DNA of 32,761 nt, taken from NCBI GenBank assembly GCA_046706145.1, contig JBJKPP010000199.1, positions 1 through 32,761 of the forward strand. The letters are read 5' to 3'. Positions 8,485 through 18,500 of this stretch are shown in pieces. The DNA comes from JBJKPP01 sp046706145 (GTDB lineage Bacteria; Bacteroidota; Ignavibacteria; Ignavibacteriales; Ignavibacteriaceae). Position 1 is the stretch's first letter; every line of letters begins with the position of its first letter. Both the position numbers and the translations under genes were made by a program. The notes beneath the pieces are model-generated. The model saw only the letters and a program-made list of their open reading frames with translations. It did no database searches and was not told the origin of the DNA.

Positions 8485-9396
8485 TTAAAATTTTTTGATA
8501 ATATATTTTAGCCTTTCCGGTTTGGTATAAATTAAATCAGTATTCTCAGGAACGGTTATCTTTGGTCTAACGCTTCCTAACGTATCAAGAATAACATCCC
8601 TATATGTAACATGAGCATTAAATTGAAATCCAGCCAATTTAGCCAAAACATCCACCCCTCCTCTTAAACCAATAGATATTTGATTGGGAAGAAGAAGAAC
8701 CTGCCTGTCGCTGGGAACGTCATTCACTTTCACAGGTACACCATCAAAGCTTTTCTCTACAATCTTTTCAACGTCAAGACCAACTGTCACGTAATTCTTT
8801 TCATAAGTAATATCAGATATATCCTCTAGGAGCACATTTTTTTCTATTTTCTGATCTAAATTTCCAAGTTTTTCATCCATAGTTGTTGCGGCACGCATTT
8901 GTCTTATTTTGTCGATAGGTCCATATACTACTGTTGACTCAGGATAAACCCTAATTGGAGTAGCCAATCCATAACCATCTTTAAATTCTAGGTCAAGATT
9001 TGGAATAATAGGGACTTTTTTTGATACTATTTTTTCCAAATCAAAAGAAACTGTATCCGGCGTAATATCGATTACATCAACATCCGAAGAAAGCCATTTG
9101 TTATCAGACAAGTAATTATTTAGATTTATAACTCTTTTCCCTTTTTCCTTGCCAGCTGAAATAATGTAATCTGACTCTCTTGCTATGTAAAATGAAATAA
9201 GTTTCCAGCCTTGTCCTTTCAATTTTACAGAAATATAATCTGGAATATCAGTTCCCGTGGTATATCCGGGTGGAAAATTTACAATCTTTAACGGAATTTT
9301 GAACGTGGTATAATAATCGTTGGAAAGGGATATAGAAACCCACAGTATTATCGAGAAAATTACAGAAATTACTATTATGTGAAAATTTTTTTTCAT
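8485..9396 (-). CDS. YbbR-like domain protein, membrane-anchored
   Basis: This 303-residue protein has one N-terminal membrane segment (about residues 4-24, FHIIVISVIFSIILWVSISL). Extracytoplasmic beta-rich repeats of the YbbR type follow, with spaced IPI, VPV and VYGP segments such as ATPIRVYPESTVVYGPIDKI. In Firmicutes the relative CdaR lies beside the diadenylate cyclase CdaA and regulates it, but no cdaA is adjacent here. The role is therefore open. It lies between ruvX (121 bases upstream) and tmk (13 bases downstream). No ribosome binding site was seen. Confidence 0.75.
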   Translation of the reverse strand: MKKNFHIIVISVIFSIILWVSISLSNDYYTTFKIPLKIVNFPPGYTTGTDIPDYISVKLKGQGWKLISFYIARESDYIISAGKEKGKRVINLNNYLSDNKWLSSDVDVIDITPDTVSFDLEKIVSKKVPIIPNLDLEFKDGYGLATPIRVYPESTVVYGPIDKIRQMRAATTMDEKLGNLDQKIEKNVLLEDISDITYEKNYVTVGLDVEKIVEKSFDGVPVKVNDVPSDRQVLLLPNQISIGLRGGVDVLAKLAGFQFNAHVTYRDVILDTLGSVRPKITVPENTDLIYTKPERLKYIIKKF

Positions 9397-9517
9397 TCTA
9401 ATTAATATACTTCAAAAACTACTAAAAAGTTAAAAAATACATCAAATAATGCATTTTTATTGAGACTACAATTGTGGTTTATGTTGATATTACTAGATTT
9501 AGAATCTATACACAAGA
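9397..9517. other. Intergenic region between ruvX and the YbbR gene, with a short inverted repeat
   Basis: This is the longest noncoding gap in the window, at 121 very AT-rich bases. It holds a perfect six-base inverted repeat, TAGATT at 9494-9499 and AATCTA at 9503-9508, separated by three bases. No T-tract follows the repeat on the minus strand, so it is a poor intrinsic terminator. It may be an operator or chance. A promoter for the YbbR-tmk-protease genes could lie here, but no reliable -35/-10 pair was found. Confidence 0.3.
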
Positions 9518-9949
9518 TTAGCTCAACCTCATTTTGTCTAGGTACTCCTGCAATATAATGGAAGCGGAATTTCTGTCGATTATCCCTTTATCTTTTCTTT
9601 TGGATTTTTTATTCACTGACGAAATAATATTTCTCTGAGCAATTTCCGAAGTGAAAGTTTCATCCCATAGAATTACTTCAAGGTTCGACCTTTTTACAAT
9701 TTTGTCTTTGAAATTTAAGACGTCGTTTGTTATATGAGTTTTTTCTCTATTTAATCTTAACGGGTAACCAAGCACTATTTTTTCTACCGAATTCTCTTTT
9801 ATGATTTGCAGCAAGTTTCCCCAAAGCTTGTCATCATTGGAAATAGTGATAAAAGGATAAGCAAAAATTTTGAGAGGATCACTCAAAGCCAAACCAATTC
9901 TTTTTAGTCCGAAATCAATTCCAAGAATTCTGTTTTGGTTTTCAATCAT
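9518..9949 (-). CDS. ruvX: Putative pre-16S rRNA nuclease / Holliday junction resolvase-like protein YqgF
   Basis: This 143-residue protein has the RNase H-like fold of the YqgF/RuvX family. The first acidic catalytic residue is D12 in ILGIDFGLKRIGLALSDP. Further motifs are IVLGYPLRLN, WDETFTSEIAQR and a C-terminal acidic residue in KGIIDRNSASIILQEYL. E. coli YqgF processes the 5' end of pre-16S rRNA; a resolvase function was proposed earlier. Its ATG overlaps the stop of the upstream Rel/Spo gene by four bases, so the two are probably co-translated. Confidence 0.92.
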   Translation of the reverse strand: MIENQNRILGIDFGLKRIGLALSDPLKIFAYPFITISNDDKLWGNLLQIIKENSVEKIVLGYPLRLNREKTHITNDVLNFKDKIVKRSNLEVILWDETFTSEIAQRNIISSVNKKSKRKDKGIIDRNSASIILQEYLDKMRLS

Positions 9950-12126
9950 GCAAGGGCTTGTTCAAATCGTTCTACGGAATAAATTGCCTTAACCTTCCTC
10001 AATCTTTCCATTATTCTGAATAAATGTTCCAGGTTATGAACATACAATGTAACGCTTCCCTCAAACGTGGAGTTGTGAGTGTTTATGTTTATTGATTTGA
10101 TATTAGTATTCTGATAGGAAACAATAGCATGTGAAATTTCATTTAGTAATCCTGGGGAATCGTCTCCCATAATTGTTAAACCTGCAACAAAAAGGGTGTC
10201 CTCATTTTCAGGCCACTGAATGGGAACTAGCTTACTCGGATCTTTCTCGGACAAATAAATTAAATTGCTACAAGTCTTGCGATGAACTTTAATACCTTCG
10301 CCAACAGTAACGTATCCTATGACAGGATCGCCAGGAATAGGATTACAGCATTTTGCATATGAATATAAAAACTGAGTCTTATTTCCCTCCACCAACAAAC
10401 TTCCAGCATCATTCCTAACAACTTTTAAATAGTCTTCTAAACCCAATTGAGAAGCTTCCTCAGATTTAGCCTTATCTTTTCCATGACTGAGTAAAACCTC
10501 ATCAAGATTCACTTTACCTTGAGAAACGGCTTTGTAAAAACTCTTCACATTGTCATATTTTAGCCCTGTTACAATTTTTGCTAACTCACTTTGGTCAAAA
10601 TCTAGTTTTAATTTCTTGGTCTTCTTTTCAAAGAGTTCTTTCCCGCGATTTATAACAATTTCTTCTTCCTTATTCAGATATTTTTTTACATGAGATTTAG
10701 CTTTATGCGTTGTAACAAATTTTAACCAATTCTTGTTCGGATGTTGATTTTTAGACGTAATTATCTCAACCTGATCACCGCTGTGTAAAACAATATCTAA
10801 AGGAACAATCTTTGCGTTGACCTTTGCCCCAATACAATGATGTCCTATTTTGCTGTGTATTGAAAACGCAAAGTCAACAGGTGTGGAATTAACCGGCAAT
10901 CGCTTTAAGTCACCTTTTGGTGTGAAAACATATATCTCATCCTGGTACAGATTAAGTTTAAACCCTTCCAACAAATCTTTTTTATTTTCCTCTCTTGCAG
11001 CACTTTCAAAAACATCTCTTATCCAGTTTATCCAATCATCCAGCTCTTTTTCAGACTTACCTTTATTCTCTTTGTACTTCCAATGTGCCGCCACACCTTT
11101 TTCTGCAACTTCGTGCATTTTTCTTGTTCTAATTTGAACTTCAACAGGCTTTCCTTCGGGGCCTATTACAGTTGTATGAATTGATTGGTAATTATTTGTT
11201 TTGGGTATTGAAATATAATCCTTGAACCTATCTGGAACCGGCAAATAGATCTGATTCACAATTCCCAAAGTTGTATAACATTCATTTGTATTCTCGGTCT
11301 CTAGAATTATTCTTATGGCAAAAAGATCATAAATACCTTCGAAAGGTTTATTTCTTGTTACCATCTTCCGGTAAATGCTGTATAAATGTTTCGGCCTTCC
11401 AATTATTTCGTACTTTAGATTATAAGCATCCAATTTCTCTTTTATCGGCTGAGAGAATTTCTTAATGTACGTTTCTCTTTCTTTTCTTTTATCTTTTATC
11501 TTCCTGGCAATTTCCTCATAAGTCTCTCGGTTTAAATATTTGAAAGAAAGATCTTCGAGTTCCCATTTTACTTTTCCAAGACCAAACCTATGTGCAAACG
11601 GCGCGTAAATCTCAAGTGTCTCTTGTGCAATTCGTCGCTGTTTTTCGGGATTCACGAATTCCAAAGTTCGCATATTGTGAAGACGGTCTGCAAATTTGAC
11701 AAGAATAACTCTAACATCTTTAACCATAGAAAGTAAAAGTTTTCTATAGTTTTCTGCTTGGGTAATTTGCTGCCCTTTGAATATTCCACTTATCTTCGTT
11801 ACACCGTCTACAATTTCAGCCACTTCCTTGCCGAATTCTTTAGCTAAAATATCAAGATTGAAATCTGTGTCCTCCACCACATCATGCAAAAGTGTGCTCA
11901 TAACGGTGACATCATCAAGTGGGAGTTCAGTAGCCACAATCATAGCAACTTCATATGGATGTGTAATGTATGGTTCACCGGAAGCCCGAAGATCATTCTT
12001 ATGAGCTTCCACAGCAAAATCAAAACTCTTTTTTACAAGCTCCTCGTTAACGCTCGGAAGATTTTGCCTGCAAGCATTAATCAGGTCCTCATACATTTTA
12101 TTATATGTAGTTTCGCTTAAGTCCAT
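9946..12126 (-). CDS. rel: Bifunctional (p)ppGpp synthetase/hydrolase, RelA/SpoT family
   Basis: This 726-residue stringent-response enzyme makes and degrades (p)ppGpp. The N-terminal HD hydrolase domain has HPYEVA at 56-61 and the HD pair at 81-82 (LLHDVVEDT), so hydrolase activity is likely. The synthetase domain carries RFKD at residues 300-303. This RxKD form marks bifunctional Rel/SpoT enzymes; RelA-only enzymes carry ExDD. NNYQSIHTTV and VEVQIRT follow. A TGS domain is at about 398-458 (YVFTPKGDLKRLP). A zinc-finger-like AKCCNPIPGDPVIGYV and a C-terminal ACT domain (about 650-726) complete the usual layout. It sits upstream of ruvX with a four-base overlap. Confidence 0.95.
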   Translation of the reverse strand: MDLSETTYNKMYEDLINACRQNLPSVNEELVKKSFDFAVEAHKNDLRASGEPYITHPYEVAMIVATELPLDDVTVMSTLLHDVVEDTDFNLDILAKEFGKEVAEIVDGVTKISGIFKGQQITQAENYRKLLLSMVKDVRVILVKFADRLHNMRTLEFVNPEKQRRIAQETLEIYAPFAHRFGLGKVKWELEDLSFKYLNRETYEEIARKIKDKRKERETYIKKFSQPIKEKLDAYNLKYEIIGRPKHLYSIYRKMVTRNKPFEGIYDLFAIRIILETENTNECYTTLGIVNQIYLPVPDRFKDYISIPKTNNYQSIHTTVIGPEGKPVEVQIRTRKMHEVAEKGVAAHWKYKENKGKSEKELDDWINWIRDVFESAAREENKKDLLEGFKLNLYQDEIYVFTPKGDLKRLPVNSTPVDFAFSIHSKIGHHCIGAKVNAKIVPLDIVLHSGDQVEIITSKNQHPNKNWLKFVTTHKAKSHVKKYLNKEEEIVINRGKELFEKKTKKLKLDFDQSELAKIVTGLKYDNVKSFYKAVSQGKVNLDEVLLSHGKDKAKSEEASQLGLEDYLKVVRNDAGSLLVEGNKTQFLYSYAKCCNPIPGDPVIGYVTVGEGIKVHRKTCSNLIYLSEKDPSKLVPIQWPENEDTLFVAGLTIMGDDSPGLLNEISHAIVSYQNTNIKSININTHNSTFEGSVTLYVHNLEHLFRIMERLRKVKAIYSVERFEQALA

Positions 12127-12201
12127 ATATTTAATAACTTAACAGATGTAATTTAAAGTTTTTAAGCAATTAGTAAAAGACTTTAAATTAGTGTCTAATT
12201 T

Positions 12202-13251
12202 CTATCTATTGCTGCTTTTCTTGATTTCCCCAATCAACTTTTCCCTGAGCTTTCTAACCCTTTGAAGACGCTTCTTCAGAATATCCTTTTCATGCTCAGT
12301 CATGCTGGGAATATCTAATATTTCATCACATAATTTAAGAGATTTTTCAAATTCTGCAATCTTTGAGTATTGTTGCGCTAAGAGGTGGTCGAGAAGTACT
12401 TCATTATAAACCGTCAGAGTATCCTTTTTATATGAATTGAGAATTTCACTATAAACAGCGATTGATTTCCTAACATCTGTTTCCTCATAAGCTCTTGCTA
12501 GAGCCCATTTGAAAAATCTACTCTTAGGATATTCTTTTAAGGCTTTTTGCGAAATATTTATAACATCTTGATATTTTTTTTCATTAATAAGAATCCATTG
12601 CAAAGAATAAATCCCAAGATATCTATTATATGAAGAATGTTTAATTGCTTCAGTCAAAAGTTTAATCCCTTCTTGCGATTCATTATCGAAAAAAGGCAGC
12701 CATTGTATAAACTCAGTCTTTGCACTTTTCCAGTATTCAAAGGTTCCCAACGCAATATAACTGTCATAAAAAGAAGAGTCCTTCGCTAGACATTGATCAA
12801 AATACTTAGCTGATTCAAATCCATCATTTAGTGCAGAGAACCAATCCTTGTTAATAGCCTCAAAATATGCTAGGTAACCCTTTGAGACTGCAGCAAAATA
12901 TATATTCCAAGCCGACTTATTTTTATCCAATCTTATTTCAGAAATCTTTATTGCTGCGTTTAAGTTGCTGTCAATTAAGGTTTTATTAAAAGGTAATTTT
13001 AGATCGAATGATTGGGCAATAAAAGTTGCAGATAAATAAATTTTTCCAAAAGGAAGGTTTGGATATTCTTTGTTAAGAAACGAAAAAGTATTCTGAGCAT
13101 TGGAGTAATTTTCATTAATTATTTGGTCGATTCCCGCTGTCAGCAAAGAATCAACCTCTTTCACCGGATATGTTTGAGGTACAAGAAAGCGAGCGAGAAG
13201 TACTACGAAAAAGATAATTCTAAAGCGTACCAAATGTTCTATCACCTGCAT
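12202..13251 (-). CDS. TPR-like repeat protein, exported, function unknown
   Basis: This 349-residue protein has a hydrophobic N-terminal segment (about residues 9-24, FRIIFFVVLLARFLVP) that looks like a signal peptide or anchor. The rest is almost all helical, with TPR-like units. The clearest is near residues 216-250 (YQDVINISQKALKEYPKSRF), and earlier copies are degenerate. The C-terminus is very basic and probably coiled coil. Start choice is uncertain: ATG 13251 is preferred, with GTG 13254 and GTG 13245 as alternatives. All of these overlap the 3' end of upp, by 32 bases for ATG 13251. I do not recognise a family. Scaffolding or envelope assembly is possible, but nothing here shows it. 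Confidence 0.7.
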   Translation of the reverse strand: MQVIEHLVRFRIIFFVVLLARFLVPQTYPVKEVDSLLTAGIDQIINENYSNAQNTFSFLNKEYPNLPFGKIYLSATFIAQSFDLKLPFNKTLIDSNLNAAIKISEIRLDKNKSAWNIYFAAVSKGYLAYFEAINKDWFSALNDGFESAKYFDQCLAKDSSFYDSYIALGTFEYWKSAKTEFIQWLPFFDNESQEGIKLLTEAIKHSSYNRYLGIYSLQWILINEKKYQDVINISQKALKEYPKSRFFKWALARAYEETDVRKSIAVYSEILNSYKKDTLTVYNEVLLDHLLAQQYSKIAEFEKSLKLCDEILDIPSMTEHEKDILKKRLQRVRKLREKLIGEIKKSSNR

Positions 13252-13858
13252 CACCTAAGCCAGGAAGAATATAACCCTTATCATTTAGCTGTCTGTCCAT
13301 CGCAGCACTGTAGATTTTTACATTTGGATGCTCTTCTAATAATTTCTTAACTCCTTCCGGAGCAGCAACTATACAGACAAAAACTAAATCCCTTGCATTT
13401 TTCTTTTTCAAAAAACTTAAAGCCTGTGAAGAACTGCCGCCCGTCGCAAGCATAGGGTCAATTAAAATAACCCTTGTTTTGTTTAAATTTTTAGGCGTCT
13501 TAAAATAATACTCGGTTGGTCGTAATGTTTTTTCATCCCTTTGCAATCCAATATGTCCAACTTTCGCATCAGGCATTACCTCTAAGAATCCATCGAGCAT
13601 CCCAAGGCCGGCTCTTAGTACAGGGACTAGGACAACTTCTTGAGCCAACTTGTAACCAATAGTATTTTCTAGAGGAGTTTTTACATTTATATTAGACAAT
13701 TTAAGATCTTTACTAGCTTCAACAGCGAGAATTCTGGAAATTCTTTTAAGAGCACTTCTAAACATTTCCGGCTTTGTTTTTCTATCCCTCAGAACAGACA
13801 TATCTCTTTTAATCAAAGAATGTTCCACAAGAATATAGTTGCTAAATTGTTTTTTCAT
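13220..13858 (-). CDS. upp: Uracil phosphoribosyltransferase
   Basis: This enzyme salvages uracil, joining it to PRPP to form UMP. From ATG 13858 it is 212 residues, close to the family norm of about 209. The PRPP-binding loop is DPMLATGGSS at residues 134-143. The VPVLRAGLGMLDG block precedes it, and the C-terminal GYILPGLGDAGDRTFGT forms the uracil pocket. An upstream ATG at 13885 would add nine residues and overlap der by four bases. However, ATG 13858 has a good GGAG ribosome binding site just upstream and gives the conserved length, so it was chosen. The 3' end overlaps the TPR gene. Confidence 0.93.
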   Translation of the reverse strand: MKKQFSNYILVEHSLIKRDMSVLRDRKTKPEMFRSALKRISRILAVEASKDLKLSNINVKTPLENTIGYKLAQEVVLVPVLRAGLGMLDGFLEVMPDAKVGHIGLQRDEKTLRPTEYYFKTPKNLNKTRVILIDPMLATGGSSSQALSFLKKKNARDLVFVCIVAAPEGVKKLLEEHPNVKIYSAAMDRQLNDKGYILPGLGDAGDRTFGTL

Positions 13859-13881
13859 AAATTCTCCGTTCTCTTGTTTTT

Positions 13882-15192
13882 TCATTTTTTACGGAAGTTT
13901 AAAGATATAGGAACTCCCTCAAATCCAAAACACCGTCTAATAGTTTTTTCTAAATATCTTTTATAATGGGGAGCAACATCCTTAGGATAATTAGAGAAAA
14001 AAAGGAATACAGGAAAAGCCTTTTTGACTTGGGTTATATATTTAATTTTGACTTCTTTACCGCTTCTAGATGATGGGGGGGGATTTTTTTCTATTTCAGA
14101 TAAAAGAGTTTCATTTAATTCACTTGTTGGAATTATTTTATTCTTCTCGTCTCTTATTTTATACGCCAGTTCAATGAGTTTAAAAATTCGTTTTTTTGTC
14201 AATGCAGAAATAAAAATTATGGGGATATAATCATTACTGCCGAGTAACAACTTAATCTGTTTTTCAAAGTGAACAGCAGTATTGGTTTCTTTTTCTACAA
14301 GATCCCATTTGTTAACTGCCAATATAATTCCTTTGTGACGTTTAATTGCTTCATCAATTATTTTCTGGTCTTGATTTTCGAGACCAAATTGAGCATCCAG
14401 CAAAATTATTGCTACATCACATTCTTGAAGAGTAGTTAAAGTTCTAACTGTCGAAAAAAGTTCAATATTTTCCTGGACATTTTTTTTCTTTCTTAGGCCT
14501 GCAGTATCCATAAGAACAATTTCTTTACCGTAATATTTAAGAATAGAATCAACGCTGTCTCGAGTTGTTCCTGGGACATCGGTCACAATGCTTCTATCGT
14601 ACCCCAACAATGAATTAACCAGTGAAGATTTTCCAACATTTGGCCTGCCCAAAAATGTGATTTTTAATCTTTCATCATTTTCTTCTAAAATGTGTTCCGG
14701 AAAATCTTTAGTTATTTCGTCAAGAAGGTCACCTATCTTTCTGCCTGCTAAAGCTGAAACATCACACACTTTTTCTATTCCAAGTTTATAAAACTCAAAT
14801 ACAAATTTCTCATATTGTTCGGAATCGACTTTATTTACTACCAAATAAACATTTTTATTAGTTGCATGAAGCATTTTAGCAATTTCTTCATCTACAGGAT
14901 TTACTCCCGTTCTGGAGTCTACAACAAACAAAATTGAGTCAGCTTCCCGGATAGCGGTTTCTACCTGAGTTCTAATTACAGATTCAAATACTTCTTTTGA
15001 ATCTGGAACATAACCACCGCTGTCGATGAGATTAAACCGCTTGCCCGCCCATTCCGCTTCTCGATATTTTACGTCCCTCGTTACCCCACTTTTATTATCA
15101 ACTATTGCTTCTCTCTTACCTATCAGTCTATTAAATAAAGTTGATTTTCCAACATTCGGTCTGCCGATAATCAATACTAATGGTAATTTCAT
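13882..15192 (-). CDS. der: Ribosome assembly GTPase Der (EngA)
   Basis: This 436-residue protein carries two tandem GTPase domains and a C-terminal KH-like domain, the hallmark of Der. It acts in assembly of the 50S ribosomal subunit. The first G1 loop GRPNVGKS is at residues 10-17 and the second at 182-189. Each domain has its G3 and G4 motifs: DSGG and NKVD in the first, DTAG and NKWD in the second. The C-terminal domain begins near NPPPSSRSGKEVKIKYITQV. That proline triplet is encoded by a run of eight C residues on the coding strand (14075-14082), an unusual homopolymer in this AT-rich region. Confidence 0.97.
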   Translation of the reverse strand: MKLPLVLIIGRPNVGKSTLFNRLIGKREAIVDNKSGVTRDVKYREAEWAGKRFNLIDSGGYVPDSKEVFESVIRTQVETAIREADSILFVVDSRTGVNPVDEEIAKMLHATNKNVYLVVNKVDSEQYEKFVFEFYKLGIEKVCDVSALAGRKIGDLLDEITKDFPEHILEENDERLKITFLGRPNVGKSSLVNSLLGYDRSIVTDVPGTTRDSVDSILKYYGKEIVLMDTAGLRKKKNVQENIELFSTVRTLTTLQECDVAIILLDAQFGLENQDQKIIDEAIKRHKGIILAVNKWDLVEKETNTAVHFEKQIKLLLGSNDYIPIIFISALTKKRIFKLIELAYKIRDEKNKIIPTSELNETLLSEIEKNPPPSSRSGKEVKIKYITQVKKAFPVFLFFSNYPKDVAPHYKRYLEKTIRRCFGFEGVPISLNFRKK

Positions 15193-15285
15193 AATTGGGA
15201 ATTTTTAAGTGAGAATATATTAAAGAGATGGATTTAATAAAAATCCTTCCCCCATGGAGAAGCTTTCAGTTTTACAAGCCTAAAT
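15193..15285. terminator. Possible weak terminator hairpin between the efflux operon and der
   Basis: In the 93 bases between the end of the PII-like gene and the start of der there is an AT-rich six-base inverted repeat, GGATTT at 15230-15235 and AAATCC at 15241-15246. On the minus strand a short pyrimidine-rich run follows, not a true U-tract. The position at the end of the efflux operon suits a terminator, but the stem is weak. The promoter of der should also lie in this gap; it was not identified. Confidence 0.25.
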
Positions 15286-15585
15286 TTATACTATAGCTTC
15301 TAAAGGCAATAAATAGACCCTTATTATGTCTTCTTTTCTATGAACTTTCTCATTTTCAGTTTTAACATCATTGACAAATGCATCTAGTTCACTTTCTTCA
15401 GTGAAAGGAATCATCTTTACATTTCTATGGCCTGGGAAAGTTCTGGTACCAAGATGCCCTTCGGTTCCATGAAATTTTCCAATTACATGCTCCCACTCAG
15501 TAAAAGTATCTATTTTATTTTTCTGAAGTATTGCATTCACTTTGTCTTCTAAAACATCATGATAGACCACAAAAGTTATTTTCAT
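15286..15585 (-). CDS. PII-like transporter-associated protein, PG0541 family
   Basis: This 99-residue cytoplasmic protein resembles the small PG0541-family proteins found beside RND transporter genes in Bacteroidota. These are distant relatives of PII signalling proteins with a ferredoxin-like fold. Visible features are the N-terminal strand KITFVVYHDVLEDKVNAIL, a central TEGHLGTRTFPGHRNVKMI segment and a C-terminal strand IIRVYLLPLEAIV. No signal peptide is present. It overlaps the end of the RND gene by four bases (ATGA) and is the last gene of the efflux operon. By analogy with PII proteins it might sense a ligand or regulate the pump. That is inference from position, and no ligand-binding residue can be assigned. 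Confidence 0.65.
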   Translation of the reverse strand: MKITFVVYHDVLEDKVNAILQKNKIDTFTEWEHVIGKFHGTEGHLGTRTFPGHRNVKMIPFTEESELDAFVNDVKTENEKVHRKEDIIRVYLLPLEAIV

Positions 15586-18500
15586 GATTCTACTTCTCCT
15601 GGTTCAATAGAAATCTTTTTTTTCTTGAAACCCAACAAATTGGCTAAAGAAGCAAGCCATTTGGGAATATCGTCTAAGATCGAGTATGCAACCGGCACTA
15701 TGAACAAAGTTAATAATGTAGAAGTAATCAATCCTCCGATTACAGCCTGTCCCATAGGAGCTCTCAACTCAGATCCAGTTCCGAGCGAGAACGCAACCGG
15801 AATCATACCAAAAACCATAGCGAAAGTTGTCATGAGAATTGGGCGTAGTCTTACAGGCCCGGCCGATAAAATTGCCTCCTCTCGTGACAATCCTCTATCT
15901 CTTTCAATATTAATATAGTCAACCAATAATATTCCATTCTTAGTCACAAGTCCCATTAACATTATAATTCCGATCATAGACATTATAGATAACGAACCAT
16001 TGAACGCTATTAATGCTAACACTGCTCCTATTATAGACATAGGTAAAGCAAGCATTATTGAAAAAGGATACACAAAGCTCTCAAATTGTGACGCAAGAAC
16101 TATATAAACGAAAATTATAGCAAGTGCCAAGGATAGAAGAATATTTACAAATGATTTTGATTGTTGTTCTCCAGTTCCTGCAACTTCCACACTATATCCA
16201 GGCGGCATGTTGAGTTTGCTAATTCTTTGCTGAGCTGGTCCTAAAACTTCACCCAACAATTTACCTGATAGATTCGCTTGAATTTCTATTTCCCTTTTTC
16301 TGTCATACCTATTAATTACTGACGGTCCCACTCCATTATTTATAAAAGCAACATCACTTAAAGGTATAAGAATGGTACCTCCAGCTGCCGTCTTCTTAGT
16401 GCTTTTTACTGTTATGTTAGATAAATCAGCTAAAGTTTTCCTATCGGATTGTCTTAATCTTACTTTTACATTGTATTGATCTTCGCCCTCTTGAAACTTT
16501 GTTGCATCGTAACCATCAACAAGAGCCCTTACAGTGGTAGCAATCGAGTTTACATTTACTCCCAACTCAGAAGCTTTCTGTCTCTCTACCGTAATTCTAA
16601 GCTCAGGTTTTGAATTTTGCAGTGTATTATCAACATCTACAGCACCGGGAGTGGTTTTAACAATATTTTCCACTTTTTTAGCTAAATTGTCTAAGACTGT
16701 TAGATTCTCTCCCCTCACACTAAATATAACCGGTTTTTGCTGACCACCCGGACCTGACGGCGGATCGTAACTAATATCAGCACCAGGAATATGAATTTCA
16801 TGTCTTAGTTCACTCATAAGTTCAGTAGTTGAGTAATTTCTTTTGCTCTTCTCAACTAACTTGACGAGAATATCTCCTTCTGTTACCGGATTATTACCGC
16901 TACCTATTGTGGTTAACATATCGACCACACCACTTTTTTTACGAACAACAGATTCAATCTGTTTCATAATTTTATTTGTTTCTATAATAGAACTGCCCGG
17001 AGCCGCATTAACGACAATTTCAAATTCTCCCTGATCCTGTTCCGGTATGAATTCACTGCCCAAAAATTTCATTAGATAAAAACTAAAAGCAAAAATTAGG
17101 ATCGATCCGACAACTATTACAACCCTATGATTAATAGACCATCTTAATGCATTTATATATTTTGCTGAAAGCGAATCAAAAAAATGATTAAAATAATACA
17201 ACCCCTTTTGGATTATGTTGCCTTCCTTTGAAATATGTTCTTCCTTCAGCCATTTGGATGAAAGCATTGGAGTTAGACTTAGTGCAACAAACAAAGAAAC
17301 AAGAACGGCTACAGTAACAGTAATTCCAAATTGGAAGAAAAACCTCCCTACAATACCGGGCATAAAAGCAACCGGAACAAACACAGCAACCAACGTAAAA
17401 GTAACGGACATAACTGCTAATCCAATTTCATCACTAGCTGATTTAGCAGCCTCCAGCGGAGTTTCTCCTTCATCCATATGCCTATAAATATTTTCTATAA
17501 TCACAATTGCATCGTCTATTAACAATCCAACCGCCAAGGAAAGCGCTAACAAAGTCATCACGTTCAAAGTAAAGCCAAAAATATACATAAAGAAAAAGCT
17601 GCCGATTATAGATGTCGGCAAAGCAAAGGCACTGATAATTGTAGCTCTTAGATTGGCTAAGAAAAGGAAGATGACAAAAATAGCTAATATTGCTCCATAA
17701 ATAATATCGAACAAAACATCATCAATAGAATCTTTGATAAATGTACTATTATCTCTAGCTACAACAAGTTTTATATCGGATGGTATCTCTTTCCTTAATT
17801 GCACAATTTGATCTTTTACAGTATTTGCTACTTGTACTGTATTGCTACCTGATTGTTTTTTAATTTCTAAACCGACGGCGGATTTACCATTTAGTCTAGT
17901 TAAGCTCGTCGTCTCCTCAGTTGTATCCTTTACAGTTGCAACATCTGACAAATAAACTAACTGGCCTTGGGGAGTAGCAATTACAATATTTTTAAATTCA
18001 TCGACATTTTTGATTTTACCCATCGTCCGAACAATTAATTGACGGTCTCCCTGGTAAAGATTTCCACCGGGCACTTCTACGTTTGCTTCACCGACTTTCT
18101 GAATAACATCTTGCACAGAAATATTATGAGCTTTTAGTTTCTCATTATCCACGAGAATTTGAATTTCTCTTTCTGCTCCACCCACCAAATCTACCGATCC
18201 AACACCCTGAATATTCTCCAACCTCTTTTTAATAACGTCTTTGGTATATTGTGTTACTTCCTTTTCACTCCGGGATGCAGATGATACAGCAACAGTAAGA
18301 ATTGGTTGGTCCGAAGGATCAAATCTTTGAATCACTGGATCTTTTGTCTCATCCGGTAGTTGCGAACGTATTGCTGCTACTTTTTCCCTAACTTCCTGGG
18401 CAGCCGTCTTTCCATCCACTTCAAGCTTGAATCTAATTATAACTATGGAAACTCCTTCTTGAGAAGTCGATTGTATGTGATCAACTCCTTCAATTGGATT

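Noticed and set aside
9494..9508. Inverted repeat after ruvX as an intrinsic terminator
   Set aside because: The stem is only six AT-rich pairs and no T-tract follows on the transcribed strand.
10850..11137. Plus-strand frame of 95 codons inside rel
   Set aside because: It lies wholly within the strongly supported rel gene on the other strand, and shows no family motif or ribosome binding site.
15559..15918. Plus-strand frame of 119 codons opposite the RND pump end
   Set aside because: It is antisense to the pump and the PII-like gene, whose overlap and motifs are clear. The translation shows no domain.
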